This document shows, piece after piece, positions 51,993-62,070 of a DNA stretch of 64,000 nucleotides. The position numbers were made by a program, and so were the translations under genes. Numbering within the stretch: the stretch's first letter is position 1; each line of letters starts with the position of its first letter. Under the pieces are notes generated by a model. The model searched no databases, was not told where the DNA came from, and was given only the letters and a program-made list of their open reading frames with translations. Origin of the DNA: Streptomyces antibioticus (GTDB lineage Bacteria > Actinomycetota > Actinomycetes > Streptomycetales > Streptomycetaceae); assembly GCF_001514065.1 (NCBI RefSeq), contig NZ_KQ948427.1, positions 422,474 to 486,473 on the forward strand, given 5' to 3'.

Positions 51993-54074
51993 TCAGATGC
52001 GACGCAGCCGCAGAACCGTCGCATCCAGATCGCCCCGCAATCCGACGCGCAGTCCGTGATGCAGCAATACGGCCCCTCTGTGAATTTCGCCCGTTTCACG
52101 GCATTCATACGAGGCGGTGGGGTCGAGGCCGCGCAGACGCAGCGCCGGAACGGGCTCCCCGAAGTGCTGCGCCGGCAGCCAGGCCAGGACGACGGTCTCG
52201 TCCCCGAGGACGTACTGCACGGCGCTCAGGCCGTCGCCCTGCGGCGCCCGCAGCCGGTACTGGTCGCCGCGCTGCACGAGCGGCCGGATGTCCTTGTAGA
52301 GCTCCACCCACTCGCGGGCCTCGGCGAGCTCCTCCTCGGTCCACTCCGCGAGGTCCCCGCCCACCCCGAGCACGCCGGCCATGGCGCTGACGAACCGGAA
52401 GCGCAGCGGGCTGACCCGCCCGTTGAGCTGGGTGTTGGGGCTGTCGGTGACCCAGGCCGCCATCACGCGCGCGGGGTGGATCTGGCTGAAGCCGTGCTGG
52501 ATGGCGAGCCGGTCGAGGGGGTCGGTGTTGTCCGAGGTCCACACCTGGTCCGTGCGGCTCATCACACCGAGGTCGATCCGGCCGCCGCCGCCCGAGCAGG
52601 ACTCGAAGGCGACGCCGGGGTGGGCGGCCCGCAGCCGGTCCAGCAGGGCGTAGAAGGCGCGCACGTGGTCGACCCAGAGTCGCTGCGGATAGGCCTCGCC
52701 GGGCCAGCCCGCGTCGGTGAAGCAGCGGTTGAAGTCCCACTTCACGTAGTCGATCGGGGCGCTGGACAGCAGGGCGTCGAGCTGCCCCCAGAGGTACTCC
52801 TGGACGTCCTCGAGCGCGAGGTTGAGTACGAGCTGATTGCGCAGTTCCGTCCGCTTTCGTCCCGGCTGGAACTGCACCCAGTCGGGGTGCGCCCGGTACA
52901 GGTCGCTGTCGGGGTTGACCATCTCGGGCTCGACCCAGATGCCGAACTGCATGCCGAGCGCGTGCACGTGGTCGGCGAGGGGCTTCAGGCCGTCCGGGAA
53001 GCGGTCGCGGTTGACCGTCCAGTCGCCGAGTCCGGCGCGGTCGCTGGTGCGGGTGCCGAACCAGCCGTCGTCGACGACGAACAGCTCGACGCCGATGGCC
53101 GCGGCCCGCCGCGCGAGGCTCTCCTGCTGCTGCTCGGAGATGTCGAAATTGGTGGCCTCCCAGGAGTTGAACAGCACCGGCCGGTCCTGCTCGGCGTCCG
53201 GGATGACGTACGTCCGCTGGTAGGCGTGCCACGCGCGGCTGGCGCCGCCGAAGCCGCCGTCGCTCCACAGCCCGGCGAAGACGGGGGTCGTGAACGACTC
53301 TCCCGCCGCCAGGCTCAGCAGCCCCGACTCGTCGTACCCGGCACCGCCGGTGATCTGCACGCGCGCGTCGGGGAGCTGGGCCACCGCGATCCGCCAGGAA
53401 CCCGACCAGCCGAGCGCGCAGGCGTAGACCTCGCCGCGCTCCTCGCCGGCGTCGGTGTCGAGGGCCACCCAGGGCAGGTGCTGGTGGCTGGTGTGGCCGC
53501 GGCGGCTGCCGATGACCTTCTCACCGTAGGTGAGAGGGGCGCGCACGAGCCGGGACTCGGCGGCCCAGCGGCCGTGCAGCTGGGAGAGTCGCCACTCGTC
53601 GCGGTCGGGCAGCGTCCAGGTGGCGGAGTCGGCGCGCAGCAGCTCCAGGGCGTCGTCGCCCTGGTTCTCCAGGGTGGTCCAGCGCTCCACCACGTCGCCG
53701 CGCATCCGGTAGTGCAGCGTGACGACGAGCCCGCCGTCCCGGAACCGCAGCCGCAGCTCGTCCGCGTCGGCGTCGGTCTCGTACGTCTCGAAGCTCCACT
53801 CGGTGCCGCGGCGCTCGTCGGTGCGCACCGAAAGGGCGGGCCGGACGAAGCGGGAGCCGCCCTCGACCGGGTACTCCTCGCGTCCGTCGAGCGGGGACTC
53901 GAAGGGCCAGTAGTCGGGCAGCGGACGGACCGCGAGCGCCTCGGCGTCGGCCAGGGCGATGGTGGGGCCCCAGTGCAGATGCAGCAGCTCGTCGCCCTCG
54001 GTGAGGTGGACGGCGTAGCTGCTGGCGGGCCCGGTCAGGAGCCAGGTGCGGCCGTTGGGGGCGATCTCCAGCAT
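51993..54074 (-). CDS. GH36-family alpha-galactosidase
   Basis: 693 residues, cytoplasmic. The nucleophile Asp is in YVKWDFNRCF (about 455-464); the acid/base Asp is in SRTDQVWTSDNTD (about 518-530); NSWEATNF and DDGWFG mark the GH36 beta/alpha-barrel. It hydrolyses alpha-galactosides such as melibiose or raffinose. ATG 54074 has GAGG at 4 nt. It is divergent from the phosphatase gene and lies downstream of the M23 leader. Confidence 0.93.
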   Translation of the reverse strand: MLEIAPNGRTWLLTGPASSYAVHLTEGDELLHLHWGPTIALADAEALAVRPLPDYWPFESPLDGREEYPVEGGSRFVRPALSVRTDERRGTEWSFETYETDADADELRLRFRDGGLVVTLHYRMRGDVVERWTTLENQGDDALELLRADSATWTLPDRDEWRLSQLHGRWAAESRLVRAPLTYGEKVIGSRRGHTSHQHLPWVALDTDAGEERGEVYACALGWSGSWRIAVAQLPDARVQITGGAGYDESGLLSLAAGESFTTPVFAGLWSDGGFGGASRAWHAYQRTYVIPDAEQDRPVLFNSWEATNFDISEQQQESLARRAAAIGVELFVVDDGWFGTRTSDRAGLGDWTVNRDRFPDGLKPLADHVHALGMQFGIWVEPEMVNPDSDLYRAHPDWVQFQPGRKRTELRNQLVLNLALEDVQEYLWGQLDALLSSAPIDYVKWDFNRCFTDAGWPGEAYPQRLWVDHVRAFYALLDRLRAAHPGVAFESCSGGGGRIDLGVMSRTDQVWTSDNTDPLDRLAIQHGFSQIHPARVMAAWVTDSPNTQLNGRVSPLRFRFVSAMAGVLGVGGDLAEWTEEELAEAREWVELYKDIRPLVQRGDQYRLRAPQGDGLSAVQYVLGDETVVLAWLPAQHFGEPVPALRLRGLDPTASYECRETGEIHRGAVLLHHGLRVGLRGDLDATVLRLRRI

Positions 54075-54254
54075 GGAACCTCACAGATACGAACAGGGGC
54101 GAACAGTGGTACTCAAGTGTCAACATCATCGAGGCCTGAGGTGCCCGGACGCAAACGCCTGTGGACAACTCATTGCCCCAGGAACCCATGTCGTATCGTC
54201 GAGGGCGTGCCCGTCGGCGAGCCGCGACGACGGGGCCGGCTGGGAGGAGCCCCC

Positions 54255-55052
54255 GTGACGCAGCAGATCCCGTCGACCGAGCCCGAGCTGGCCGGAGTCC
54301 GCAACTTCCGTGACGTGGGCGGCCTGCCGACCGAGGACGGCCGGCGGGTGCGGTACGGAGTGCTGTTCCGCAGCGGCCATCTCGCGCACGCGACCGACGA
54401 GGACGCCGCGTTCCTGGACTCCCTGGGGCTGCACACGATCTTCGACTTCCGCAACGCCTCGGACCAGAAGCTGGAGGGTCCGGACGTCGAGCTGTCGGGG
54501 GTGCGCAATGTGAACCTGCCGCTGAGCGACCCGGCGGACGGTGCGGAGTTCTGGAAGATGGTCCGGGACGGCGAGATCGAGCAGCTGCGCGAGATCCTCG
54601 GCGGCACCAAGGGGGCGGACCGGATGATCGCCTCGTACCGGAAGATCGTGAAGGAGCGCACCGCGGAGCACGCGCGGGTGCTGCACTCCCTCGCCGAGGA
54701 CAGCGTCCCGGCGCTGATGCACTGCGCGGCGGGCAAGGACCGCGCGGGCCTGTCGATAGCGGTGACGCTGCTGGCGCTCGGTGTGGAGCGGGAGGCGATC
54801 GTCGCCGACTACCTGGAGTCCAACGCCAAGCACCGCCGCTACAAGGTGAAGCGCAGCAGCAGCTCGGCCGCCGCCTACTCCCCCGAGGTCATGGAGCTGC
54901 TCGCGCCGCTCTTCGACGCGCGCGCGGAGTATCTGGAGGCCGCCTTCGAGACCATCGAGGAGACCTGGGGCGGCGTCGACGCCTACCTGGAGCAGGGGCT
55001 CGGCATCACGCCGGAGATCCGGGAGCGGCTGCGCGAGCGCCTGCTCGACTGA
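54255..55052 (+). CDS. Tyrosine-protein phosphatase (Y_phosphatase3, PF13350 type)
   Basis: 265 residues. The P-loop HCAAGKDRAGLS (about 156-167) is CX5R with Cys and Arg in place; the N-terminal GVRNFRDVGGLPTEDG is the family signature. It removes phosphate from Tyr proteins or lipids; targets are not visible. GTG 54255 has GGGAGGAG at 5 nt; a longer GTG at 54207 is less likely. It converges with the hopanoid-operon end. Confidence 0.9.
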   Translation: MTQQIPSTEPELAGVRNFRDVGGLPTEDGRRVRYGVLFRSGHLAHATDEDAAFLDSLGLHTIFDFRNASDQKLEGPDVELSGVRNVNLPLSDPADGAEFWKMVRDGEIEQLREILGGTKGADRMIASYRKIVKERTAEHARVLHSLAEDSVPALMHCAAGKDRAGLSIAVTLLALGVEREAIVADYLESNAKHRRYKVKRSSSSAAAYSPEVMELLAPLFDARAEYLEAAFETIEETWGGVDAYLEQGLGITPEIRERLRERLLD

Positions 55053-55069
55053 CGGCCCGGTGCACGGGC

Positions 55070-55192
55070 TTACTGCCCGGCGCCCACCTCGAACAGCAGG
55101 TAGATGAAGGCCGCGAACAGATGGCCTACGGCGATGTAGATGATCAGCCGTACCCACAGGGCCCGCGGGAACTTCTCCTCCATGTCGGTCAT
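55070..55192 (-). CDS. DUF6126-like small membrane protein (40 aa)
   Basis: 40 residues: MTDMEEKFPRALWVR, then one TM helix (LIIYIAVGHLFAAFIYLLF) and a short end. Its ATG overlaps the stop of the XRE-cupin gene (ATGA), so it is translationally coupled to it. Such tiny proteins regularly follow XRE-cupin genes in Streptomyces. The function is unknown; a membrane partner of the regulator is possible. Confidence 0.8.
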   Translation of the reverse strand: MTDMEEKFPRALWVRLIIYIAVGHLFAAFIYLLFEVGAGQ

Positions 55193-55830
55193 GGCATCTC
55201 TCCAGGGTTCGGGCCCAGGCACAGGGTGGCCGTGGGGCTCTGCAACAGGGTGTGGACGAACAGCAGCTCGGTCCCGTCGGGGTCCTGGGCCGCGATGCGG
55301 TGCGGGGTGAGCGAGTCGAAGTGCGCGCTGTCGCCGGGGCCGAGCCGGTGCGTGGTGTCCCCGAGCCGCAGCCGGAGGCGGCCTCGCAGCACGTACAGCC
55401 ACTCCTCGCCGGGATGCACGCGCACGATGTCGCCCTGGGAGCCGTACGGCACCTCTACGCGCAGCGCCTGCATGCCGCGTCCGGCCGCGCCGGCCTGCCA
55501 GTAGGTCCAGCCTCCGGCCGCGGTCGGTTCCATGTCGGCGGCGCGCACCACGGCGTCCCGTTCGGTGACCGTCTCGCCGAGCAGTTCGGAGACCGTCGTA
55601 CCGTAGATACGGGCGAGCGCGAGCAGCATCGGCAGCGAGGGCTGGCGCTGCCCGGTCTCCAGCCGGGAGAGGTGCGCGGGCGAGAGCCCGGCGCTGCGGG
55701 CGGCGGCCTCCAGCGTCAGGGAGGCGCGGCGGCGCAGCGCCCGCAGCTGTGGCGCGACGGCGGGCAGGACGTCGGCAGACGGGGCGTCGGCCGGGCCCGG
55801 CTCGGATTCCGGAGAGCTCATGCTCTCCAT
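55189..55830 (-). CDS. XRE-family regulator with a cupin domain, hopanoid cluster
   Basis: 213 residues. The HTH (about 27-85) has LRALRRRASLTLEAAARSAGLSPAHLSRLETGQRQPSLPML, with positions about 30-70; the cupin (about 135-195) has VHPGEEWLYVLRGRLRLRLG and LGPGDSAHFDSLTPHR. It is probably a repressor of its own operon or of nearby genes. ATG 55830 (55821 is also possible). Two TTGCC/GGCAA palindromes lie directly upstream, consistent with autoregulation. Confidence 0.9.
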   Translation of the reverse strand: MESMSSPESEPGPADAPSADVLPAVAPQLRALRRRASLTLEAAARSAGLSPAHLSRLETGQRQPSLPMLLALARIYGTTVSELLGETVTERDAVVRAADMEPTAAGGWTYWQAGAAGRGMQALRVEVPYGSQGDIVRVHPGEEWLYVLRGRLRLRLGDTTHRLGPGDSAHFDSLTPHRIAAQDPDGTELLFVHTLLQSPTATLCLGPNPGEMP

Positions 55831-55841
55831 TCAGCCGGAGG

Positions 55842-55877
55842 TTTGCCTCTGCGGCAAATTTCTTGCCTCAGAGGCAA
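55842..55877. promoter_or_regulatory. Twin palindromes upstream of the XRE-cupin gene
   Basis: TTTGCCTCTGCGGCAAA (55842-55858) and TTGCCTCAGAGGCAA (55863-55877), centres 20 bp apart (about two helical turns), in the 66-bp gap between the aminotransferase stop and the XRE-cupin start. They look like sites for two dimers of the XRE protein. Confidence 0.75.
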
Positions 55878-55896
55878 AAGCCTTCTGGGCGGGCGG

Positions 55897-57282
55897 CTAC
55901 CTGTTGGCCACCGCCTGCTTCACTAGCGTCTTGCCGAAGTCCCACATCAGCCCGCCCCCGCCGTGCGCGTCGTCCATGATCTCCGTGAAGGCGTCGACGA
56001 AGCGGTCCACTTCCGGCTCCCCCACCGTCAGCGGCGGAATCAGCTTGATCACCTCCAGGTGGTCGCCGGAGACCTGCGTCAGGATCCGGTGCCGCTGGAG
56101 CAGCGGTACGACGACCATCTGGGCGAACAGCCCCTTGCGCGCGGCCTGGAGCATCGTCCAACGGCTGCGCAGCGCCAGCGACTTGGGCCGCCCGAACTCG
56201 ATGCCGACCATCAGGCCCCGGCCCCGCACGTCGGCGAGCAGCTCGTACTTGTCGACGAGCGCCCCGAGCCGGGACTTCAGCAGCTCGCCCGTCGCCCGGG
56301 CGTTGGCGACGATCTGCTCGTTCTCCATGACGGACAGGACCGCGAGGCCGGCGGCCATGGCCTGTGCGTTGGACCCGAAGCTCGCCGAGTGGACCAGGAC
56401 GCGGTCGATCGACGAGTAGACCTTCTTGAAGATCCAGTCCTTGCCGAGCGTGGCGCCCACGGGCACGTACCCGCCGGACAGCGCCTTCGCCACGCACACC
56501 AGGTCGGGTTCGACGCCCTCCTCGTGCTGGTAGGCGTAGAAGTCGCCGGTGCGCCCGAGCCCGGTCTGCACCTCGTCCGCGATGAGCAGTGCCTTGTGCT
56601 TGTGCAGCAGCTCCTGGGCGGCCCGCAGATAGCCGGGCGGTGCCTCGTGGACGCCCTTGCCCTGGATCGGTTCGACGATCAGGGCGGCGACGTCGCCCTT
56701 CTTCAACTCCCTGGCCAGGGCGTCGAGATCACCGAGGGGTACGGCGGTGTCGGGCAGCAGCGGGGCGAAGCCGTCCCGGAAGCCGTCCTCGCCGTTGACC
56801 GACAGGGAGCCGGTGGTCAGGCCGTGGAAGGCGTGGTCGCAGTACAGGATCCGCGGCTTGCCGGTGGCGCGGCGGGCGAACTTCAGCGCGGTCTCGACCG
56901 CCTCGGTGCCGCTGTTGCCGAAGAACACCCGGTCCAGGTGCGGACTGTGGGTGAGCAGCTTCTCGGCCAGCAGCCCGGGCAGCGGCTGGCAGTCGAAGCG
57001 GGTGAGGTCGGCGAGCTGAGCGTCCAGGACGTCGTGCAGCGCCTTGCGGACGACGGGGTGATGGCGCCCCAGGCCCATCACCCCGAACCCGGCGAGCATG
57101 TCCAGGTAGTCGTTGCCGTCCGCGTCCCAGAAGTAGGCGCCCTCGGCCCGCTCGTAGACCTTGTCGAAGCCGATGGTGTGCAGCATGCGCGGGAGCTGGT
57201 GGTTGAGGTACTTGGTGTGCAGCTCGTAGCGCTCGGCTCCGCGCTCCGCGAGGAGTCTGCCGAGGTCGAACTCGGTGGTCAT
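55897..57282 (-). CDS. Class III PLP aminotransferase of the hopanoid cluster
   Basis: 461 residues. [19 protein letters not shown] binds PLP; the Schiff-base lysine is in [26 protein letters not shown] (about 240-251) marks family III. Its place after dxs matches the S. coelicolor hopanoid locus. HpnO-like formation of aminobacteriohopanetriol is a reasonable inference, not proven. The ATG overlaps dxs by 4 bp (ATGA). Confidence 0.88.
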   Translation of the reverse strand: MTTEFDLGRLLAERGAERYELHTKYLNHQLPRMLHTIGFDKVYERAEGAYFWDADGNDYLDMLAGFGVMGLGRHHPVVRKALHDVLDAQLADLTRFDCQPLPGLLAEKLLTHSPHLDRVFFGNSGTEAVETALKFARRATGKPRILYCDHAFHGLTTGSLSVNGEDGFRDGFAPLLPDTAVPLGDLDALARELKKGDVAALIVEPIQGKGVHEAPPGYLRAAQELLHKHKALLIADEVQTGLGRTGDFYAYQHEEGVEPDLVCVAKALSGGYVPVGATLGKDWIFKKVYSSIDRVLVHSASFGSNAQAMAAGLAVLSVMENEQIVANARATGELLKSRLGALVDKYELLADVRGRGLMVGIEFGRPKSLALRSRWTMLQAARKGLFAQMVVVPLLQRHRILTQVSGDHLEVIKLIPPLTVGEPEVDRFVDAFTEIMDDAHGGGGLMWDFGKTLVKQAVANR

Positions 57283-59210
57283 TCAGCCTTCTCCTTCATG
57301 GGGCCGTCGGTCTGCTCCTCGACGGCCAGGGTCTCCTCGGCCTCCTTGACGGTCAGGCTCGCGCTGATCCGTCCGGCGATCTCGACCGGCGTGAGGCCGA
57401 TGTCGGCGAGCACCTCGCCGCGCTTGGCATGCGCGAGGAACTGCTCCGGGATGCCGAACCGCCGTACCGGTACGTCGACTTCGGCATCCCCCAGGGCGAG
57501 CGCGACCGCCGCACCGACACCCGCCGCCCGGCTGTTGTCCTCGACGACCGCGACCAACCGGTGCTCGGCGGCCAGGCCGGGCAGCGACGGGTCCACCGGC
57601 TTGACCCAACGGGGGTCCACGACCGTGCAGTTGATGCCCCGCGCCTCCAGCAGCTCGGCGGCCTGGAGACAGACGGGCGCCATGACACCGACGGCGACCA
57701 TGAGCACCTCGGGCCGTTCCCCGCGGCGCAGTACGTCCATGCCGCCCACACGGTCCACCGCGGGGACCGCGGGGCCGACCGACTCCTTCGGGAACCGCAC
57801 CAGCGTCGGCGCGTCGTCCACCGCGACGGCCTCCCGGAGCTGTGCCCGCAACTGGTCGGCGTCGCGGGGCGCGGCGATCCGCAGGCCGGGGACGACCTGG
57901 AGGATCGACAGGTCCCACATGCCGTTGTGGGAGGCCCCGTCGACGCCCGTGACCCCGGCCCGGTCCAGGACGAAGGTGACTCCGCAGCGGTGCAGGGCGA
58001 CATCCATCAGCAACTGGTCGAAAGCGCGGTTCAGGAAGGTGGCGTACACGGCGACGACGGGATGCAGCCCGCCGGTCGCGAGGCCGGCCGCCGACACGGC
58101 CGCGTGCTGCTCGGCGATGCCGACGTCCCACACCCGGTCCGGGAAGCGTTCGGCGAACTTGCCGAGGCCCACCGGGTGCAGCATGGCCGCCGTGATGGCC
58201 ACGACGTCCTCGCGCTCCTCCCCGATCCTGACGATCTCGTCGCCGAACACCGAGGTCCAGGAAGGCCCGTTGGACGGTGAGAGGGGCTCGCAGGTGAGCG
58301 GGTCCATCACGCCGACGGTGTGGAAGTGGTCCTCCTCGTGGGCGAGGGCGGGTTCGTAACCGCGCCCCTTCTCGGTGAGGCAGTGGATGAGGACGGGCCC
58401 GTGGAAGCGTTTCGCGCGCCGCAGCGCAGACTCGACGGCCCCGATGTCGTGTCCGTCGATGGGGCCGACGTACTTCAGCCCCAGGTCCTCGAAGAGCCCC
58501 TGCGGCGCGAAGGCGTCCTTGAAGCCCTTCTTCGCCCCGTGCAGCGCCTCGTACACCGTCATGCCGACGACGGGGGTGCGCTGGAGGACGTCCTTGCCCC
58601 AGGCCAGCACCTTCTCGTAGCTGTCGGTCGTGCGCAGAGTGGCCAGGTGGTTGGCGAGACCGCCGATGGTCGGCGCGTAGGACCGCTCGTTGTCGTTGAC
58701 GACGATGATCAGCGGCCGGTCCTTGGCGGCCGCGATGTTGTTCAGCGCCTCCCAGGCCATTCCGCCGGTGAGCGCGCCGTCGCCGATGACCGCGACCACG
58801 TGCCCCTTCTCGCCCTGCACCTGACGGGCCTTGGCGAGTCCGTCGGCCCAGCCGAGCGCGGTGGAGGCGTGGCTGTTCTCGACGATGTCGTGCTCGGACT
58901 CCTCGCGCGAGGGGTAGCCGGACAGGCCGCCCTTGCCGCGCAGCTTGGAGAAGTCCTGACGTCCCGTCAGGATCTTGTGGACGTAGCTCTGATGGCCGGT
59001 GTCCCACACGATGCGGTCGACGGGCGACTCGAAGACCCGGTGGAGGGCGATGGAGAGTTCCACCACCCCCAGGTTGGGCCCGAGGTGTCCGCCGGTCCTG
59101 GCGACCGAGTGCACCAGGAACTCTCTGATCTCTTCGGACAGTTCGCCGAGTTCCGGCTCGGACAGCGCCTTAAGGTCGCGTGGTCCCCGGATGTTCTCCA
59201 GAATGGTCAC
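57279..59210 (-). CDS. dxs: 1-deoxy-D-xylulose-5-phosphate synthase
   Basis: 643 residues, the usual length. [35 protein letters not shown] (TPP/Mg region), VAEQHA-like [13 protein letters not shown] and [18 protein letters not shown] are all intact. It makes DXP from pyruvate and G3P, the first MEP-pathway step. A second, cluster-specific copy may serve hopanoid supply. GTG 59210. It sits 27 bp after ispG. Confidence 0.96.
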   Translation of the reverse strand: MTILENIRGPRDLKALSEPELGELSEEIREFLVHSVARTGGHLGPNLGVVELSIALHRVFESPVDRIVWDTGHQSYVHKILTGRQDFSKLRGKGGLSGYPSREESEHDIVENSHASTALGWADGLAKARQVQGEKGHVVAVIGDGALTGGMAWEALNNIAAAKDRPLIIVVNDNERSYAPTIGGLANHLATLRTTDSYEKVLAWGKDVLQRTPVVGMTVYEALHGAKKGFKDAFAPQGLFEDLGLKYVGPIDGHDIGAVESALRRAKRFHGPVLIHCLTEKGRGYEPALAHEEDHFHTVGVMDPLTCEPLSPSNGPSWTSVFGDEIVRIGEEREDVVAITAAMLHPVGLGKFAERFPDRVWDVGIAEQHAAVSAAGLATGGLHPVVAVYATFLNRAFDQLLMDVALHRCGVTFVLDRAGVTGVDGASHNGMWDLSILQVVPGLRIAAPRDADQLRAQLREAVAVDDAPTLVRFPKESVGPAVPAVDRVGGMDVLRRGERPEVLMVAVGVMAPVCLQAAELLEARGINCTVVDPRWVKPVDPSLPGLAAEHRLVAVVEDNSRAAGVGAAVALALGDAEVDVPVRRFGIPEQFLAHAKRGEVLADIGLTPVEIAGRISASLTVKEAEETLAVEEQTDGPMKEKAE

Positions 59211-59237
59211 GCTCGGGCCCCCTTCGGTCCGTGCTGT

Positions 59238-60395
59238 TCAACTCACGGTGACGGCCGGCTCCCCCGACGCGACGCCGTCCTGCTCCATCTGTTCGGCGAT
59301 CTTCATCGCCTCCTCGATGAGGGTCTCCACGATCTTCGACTCGGGGACGGTCTTGATGACCTCGCCCTTCACGAAGATCTGCCCCTTGCCGTTGCCGGAG
59401 GCGACCCCGAGGTCGGCCTCCCGCGCCTCTCCGGGGCCGTTGACCACACAACCCATCACGGCTACCCGCAGGGGCACTTCCATGCCCTCCAGGCCCGCCG
59501 TGACCTCGTCGGCCAGCTTGTAGACGTCGACCTGGGCGCGCCCGCAGGACGGGCACGACACGATCTCCAGCCGGCGTTGCCTGAGGCCCAGGGACTCCAG
59601 GATCTGGATGCCGACCTTGACCTCCTCGGCGGGCGGCGCGGACAGCGACACCCGGATGGTGTCGCCGATCCCCCTGCTGAGGAGGGCCCCGAAGGCCACC
59701 GCCGACTTGATCGTCCCCTGGAACGCGGGACCGGCCTCGGTGACGCCCAGATGCAGCGGGTAGTCGCACTGCTCGGCGAGCAGTTGGTACGCCCGCACCA
59801 TCACCACGGGGTCGTTGTGCTTCACGGAGATCTTGATGTCCCGGAACCCGTGCTCCTCGAACAACGACGCCTCCCACAGCGCCGATTCGACCAGCGCCTC
59901 GGGCGTCGCCCGGCCGTACTTCTGGAGCAACCGCCGGTCCAGAGAACCGGCGTTGACCCCGATCCGGATCGGCGTGCCGTGATCCTTCGCGGCCCGCGCG
60001 ATCTCCTTCACCTTGTCGTCGAACTGCTTGATGTTCCCGGGATTGACGCGTACGGCCGCGCAGCCGGCCTCGATCGCCGCGAACACGTACTTGGGCTGGA
60101 AGTGGATGTCCGCGATCACCGGGATCTGGGACTTGCGGGCGATGGTGGCCAGCGCGTCCGCGTCGTCCTGCGTGGGGCAGGCGACGCGGACGATCTGGCA
60201 GCCGGACGCAGTGAGTTCGGCGATCTGCTGGAGCGTGGCGCCGATGTCGGAGGTGCGGGTCGTCGTCATCGACTGCACCGACACCGGGGCCCCGCCCCCG
60301 ACCGCCACCGGCCCGACCTGGATCTGCCGCGACACCCGTCGCTCGGCGATCGGCCGGACCGGCAGCTCGGGGACGCCGAGGGAGACGGCGGTCAT
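59238..60395 (-). CDS. ispG: 4-hydroxy-3-methylbut-2-enyl diphosphate synthase (IspG/GcpE)
   Basis: 385 residues. [37 protein letters not shown] and the [4Fe-4S] cysteines in SCPSCGR and [11 protein letters not shown] are all present. It is the sixth MEP step, making HMBPP. ATG 60395; only 4 bp after hpnH, so it is cotranscribed and probably coupled. Confidence 0.96.
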   Translation of the reverse strand: MTAVSLGVPELPVRPIAERRVSRQIQVGPVAVGGGAPVSVQSMTTTRTSDIGATLQQIAELTASGCQIVRVACPTQDDADALATIARKSQIPVIADIHFQPKYVFAAIEAGCAAVRVNPGNIKQFDDKVKEIARAAKDHGTPIRIGVNAGSLDRRLLQKYGRATPEALVESALWEASLFEEHGFRDIKISVKHNDPVVMVRAYQLLAEQCDYPLHLGVTEAGPAFQGTIKSAVAFGALLSRGIGDTIRVSLSAPPAEEVKVGIQILESLGLRQRRLEIVSCPSCGRAQVDVYKLADEVTAGLEGMEVPLRVAVMGCVVNGPGEAREADLGVASGNGKGQIFVKGEVIKTVPESKIVETLIEEAMKIAEQMEQDGVASGEPAVTVS

Positions 60396-60399
60396 GACC

Positions 60400-61422
60400 T
60401 CACTCCCGGTTCCCGGAGACCGTCTCGCGCATCGCGCGCAGCGACTCCTTGAGCGAGCCCATGGTGGCGAGGACGGCGGTGGGCTCGTAGCCGCAGTGCG
60501 CCATGCAGTTGGCGCAGCGCGGGTCCTTGCCGCGGCCGTACTTGTCCCAGTCGGTCTCCTCGATGAGTTCGCGGTACGTCGGGACGTAGCCGTCGCTCAT
60601 CAGGTAGCAGGGGCGCTGCCAGCCGAACAGGGAGTAGTTCGGGATCGCCCACGCGGTGCACGGGAAGTCGACCTTGCCTTCCAGGAAGTCCAGGAAGAGC
60701 GGGGAGTGGTTGAGCCGCCACTTGCGGCGGTTACCGCCCGCGAAGGCCTTCTTGAACAGCTCACGGGTCTGCTCCACGCCCAGGAAGTGCTCCTGGTCGG
60801 GGGCCTTCTCGTAGGCGTAGGCAGGCGAGATCATCATCTCGTCGACCTTGAGGTCGTCGTTGAGGAAGTTGAGCACCTCGATGATGGTCTGCGGGGTGTC
60901 GGTGTTGAAGAAGGTCGAGTTGGTGGTGACCCGGAAGCCGCGCTTCTTGGCCTCCTTGATCGCCTCCACGGCCTCGTCGAACACACCCTCCTTGGCCACC
61001 GACTCGTCGTGCCGCTCGCGCAGCCCGTCGATGTGCACGGCGAAGGCGAAGTAGGGCGAGGGCGTGAACTTGTCCATCTTCTTGCGCAGCAGCATGGCGT
61101 TGGTGCAGAGAAAGACGTACTTCTTCTTCGCCACCAACTGGCGCACGATCTCGTCGATCTGAGGGTGCATCAGCGGCTCACCGCCGGCGATGGACACCAT
61201 CGGCGCACCGGACTCAAGGACCGCCCCGACGGCCTGCGCCACCGGCATGCGCTGCTTGAGCACACCCGCCGGATGCTGGATCTTGCCGCAGCCCTCGCAC
61301 TTCAGGTTGCACGCGAAGAGGGGTTCCAGCTCCACGATCAGCGGGAACTTGTCCCGCTTGCGGAGCTTCTGTTCGGCCAAGTATGTAGCGACCTTGATGG
61401 ACTGACGCAGCGGCATGGCCAT
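60400..61422 (-). CDS. hpnH: Adenosyl-hopene transferase HpnH (radical SAM)
   Basis: 340 residues. The radical-SAM cysteines are in [13 protein letters not shown] (about 36-48), GGEPLMHPQ follows, and the C-terminal region has [14 protein letters not shown]. HpnH adds the adenosyl group to diploptene, the first step of hopanoid side-chain synthesis. ATG 61422 has AGGAGGTGA at 6 nt, which rejects the longer start at 61461. Placed 5 bp after hpnG. Confidence 0.95.
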   Translation of the reverse strand: MAMPLRQSIKVATYLAEQKLRKRDKFPLIVELEPLFACNLKCEGCGKIQHPAGVLKQRMPVAQAVGAVLESGAPMVSIAGGEPLMHPQIDEIVRQLVAKKKYVFLCTNAMLLRKKMDKFTPSPYFAFAVHIDGLRERHDESVAKEGVFDEAVEAIKEAKKRGFRVTTNSTFFNTDTPQTIIEVLNFLNDDLKVDEMMISPAYAYEKAPDQEHFLGVEQTRELFKKAFAGGNRRKWRLNHSPLFLDFLEGKVDFPCTAWAIPNYSLFGWQRPCYLMSDGYVPTYRELIEETDWDKYGRGKDPRCANCMAHCGYEPTAVLATMGSLKESLRAMRETVSGNRE

Positions 61423-61427
61423 CTGGC

Positions 61428-62069
61428 TCACCTCCTGGGGAGCAGCAAGGAACGGTGCCATTCGTAGAAAGCGGGAAGGACGGAACGAAGGACGCGGAAG
61501 GCTGATATTCCACCGCGCACCGTGCCGATCCGGACGAGTTCATGTTCTGGAGCGTCCACGACCACCCGGACGGCCGCAACGGGGCGTGGGCCCGTGCCCA
61601 CGGCGCTGTGGAGCGTGGCCGCGGACTCCATGTCGACGGCGATCGCGCCGGTCGCGAGCAGATCGGAGCGTTCATGACCGCGCACGACGTGATCGGAGCC
61701 GGTGAGCGGTCCGGTGTGGACGGTGCGTCCGGGCAGGGCCCGCACCAGCTCCTTGACGAGTAGGTCGGTCCCCACGCACGGAACGGTTCCCGCCGCATCC
61801 CGGGTCTCCTCGGCGACGACGAGGTCGCCCGGGTGCATGCCGGGCGCGAGCCCGGCGCAGAAGCCGGTGGCGAGCACGGCGGCGTCTGCGAGCGCCGGCT
61901 CCGCGAGGGCCCGAGTGACGGCCCGCTGGGCCGCCTTGGGGCCCATGCCCGTGCGGAGCACGGTGACCGGCCCGTCGGCGCCGCCGCGGTCGCCGCTGCG
62001 CAGGGCCAGGTGCTCGATGCCGAGCGCGCAGGCGATCAGCAGCGGGGCCGGGGCGGGCGGGGTGCTCAT
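61428..62069 (-). CDS. hpnG: Adenosylhopane nucleosidase HpnG
   Basis: 213 residues of the MTA/SAH nucleosidase-like fold: LIACALGIEHLALRSGD, GMGPKAAQRAVTRAL, TGFCAGLAPGMHPGDLVVAEE, and AVDMESAA (positions about 142-149), the last being the purine/ribose-binding patch. It removes adenine from adenosylhopane. ATG 62069, two bases before the shc stop, so translation is likely coupled. Confidence 0.92.
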   Translation of the reverse strand: MSTPPAPAPLLIACALGIEHLALRSGDRGGADGPVTVLRTGMGPKAAQRAVTRALAEPALADAAVLATGFCAGLAPGMHPGDLVVAEETRDAAGTVPCVGTDLLVKELVRALPGRTVHTGPLTGSDHVVRGHERSDLLATGAIAVDMESAATLHSAVGTGPRPVAAVRVVVDAPEHELVRIGTVRGGISAFRVLRSVLPAFYEWHRSLLLPRR

Positions 62070-62070
62070 C

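Noticed and set aside
52056-55052. A 998-residue plus-strand frame covering GH36 and the phosphatase
   Set aside because: Only its last 265 residues are a real protein; the rest is GH36 antisense.
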